A DNA stretch of 5,497 bases from an uncultured Aquabacterium sp. GTDB taxonomy: Bacteria > Pseudomonadota > Gammaproteobacteria > Burkholderiales > Burkholderiaceae_C. A model generated the notes under the pieces. The model saw nothing but the letters and a program-made list of their open reading frames with translations, was not told where the DNA came from and made no database searches. This document shows, in pieces, positions 5,446-5,497 of this stretch. The stretch is taken from positions 1 to 5,497 of the forward strand of contig CALAKR010000271.1 of NCBI GenBank assembly GCA_937923225.1, read 5' to 3'. How positions within the stretch are numbered: the first letter of the stretch is position 1; every line of letters starts with the position of its first letter. The translations under genes were made by a program, and so were the position numbers.

Positions 5446-5462
5446 GGCGCCAACAAGGCGCC
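5446..5462. repeat. Hairpin D: 6-bp stem with 5-nt loop
   Basis: GGCGCC at 5446-5451 and again at 5457-5462 are separated by AACAA. Because GGCGCC is self-complementary, the two copies are both a direct and an inverted repeat and can form a 6-bp hairpin. It lies 11 bp outside the 12-bp inverted repeat and may be part of the same element. No T tract follows. Confidence 0.5.
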
Positions 5463-5497
5463 CGGCCAACCACCCCCACATCCCTGTTTCGCCCCGC

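Larger units (their letters stand above)
5192..5497. other. Gene-free region to the right edge, rich in inverted repeats
   Basis: No reading frame here looks like a real gene: short frames lack ribosome binding sites and the normal codon bias. Directly after the kinase stop there is a weak hairpin, CGCG-TTTAT-CGCG (5200-5212), extendable by G-U pairs to 5198-5214. It has no following T run, so it is at best a weak terminator. Positions 5213-5284 contain G-rich sequence in which I see nothing specific. From 5291 onward four perfect hairpins and an enclosing 12-bp inverted repeat occur in about 170 bp and are listed separately. Confidence 0.7.

Noticed and set aside
5285..5497. CRISPR array or tRNA gene in the palindromic right edge
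   Set aside because: There are no regularly spaced identical repeats with unique spacers, and no cloverleaf with a T-loop consensus. The palindromes differ in sequence and spacing.

Overview
The window is GC-rich and densely coded, with strong third-position G/C bias. Protein styles fit a betaproteobacterium, most likely Burkholderiales of the Leptothrix/Rubrivivax/Roseateles type: a b561-YceI operon, a GAF-PAS hybrid histidine kinase whose receiver resembles those common in that order, and a palindrome-rich intergenic element. This placement is inferred from sequence style, not from a database search.

Left part (1-1485, minus strand): three genes read leftward in the order cytochrome b561 (928-1485), YceI-family periplasmic protein (230-895, or 230-931 from an earlier ATG), and a second YceI-family protein whose first 47 codons lie at 1-142. 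The order matches the known yceJ-yceI pairing of enterobacteria, with an extra YceI copy. A plausible joint role is envelope electron transfer plus binding of a quinone- or isoprenoid-like lipid.

Middle (1486-2857): a 199-bp divergent intergenic region, then a plus-strand membrane-bound diguanylate cyclase with about six predicted membrane helices, a short coiled-coil linker, and a GGDEF domain with an intact GGEEF active site and RxxD inhibitory site.

Right part (2858-5191): a 138-bp spacer, then a soluble hybrid histidine kinase (GAF-PAS-HisKA-HATPase-receiver) with all catalytic motifs. Its 5' end is odd. The only good ribosome binding site serves a 7-codon reading frame whose TGA overlaps the kinase ATG, and two C-tracts (7 and 8 C) lie within the first 22 codons. 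The cyclase and kinase are co-oriented and may belong to one c-di-GMP/phosphorelay signalling unit, but only proximity supports this.

Right edge (5192-5497): 306 bp with no credible gene. It holds a compact set of perfect hairpins, three of them with 3-nt loops, and two are enclosed by a perfect 12-bp inverted repeat. It looks like a REP-like or structured-RNA element and is the strongest candidate here for something undescribed.
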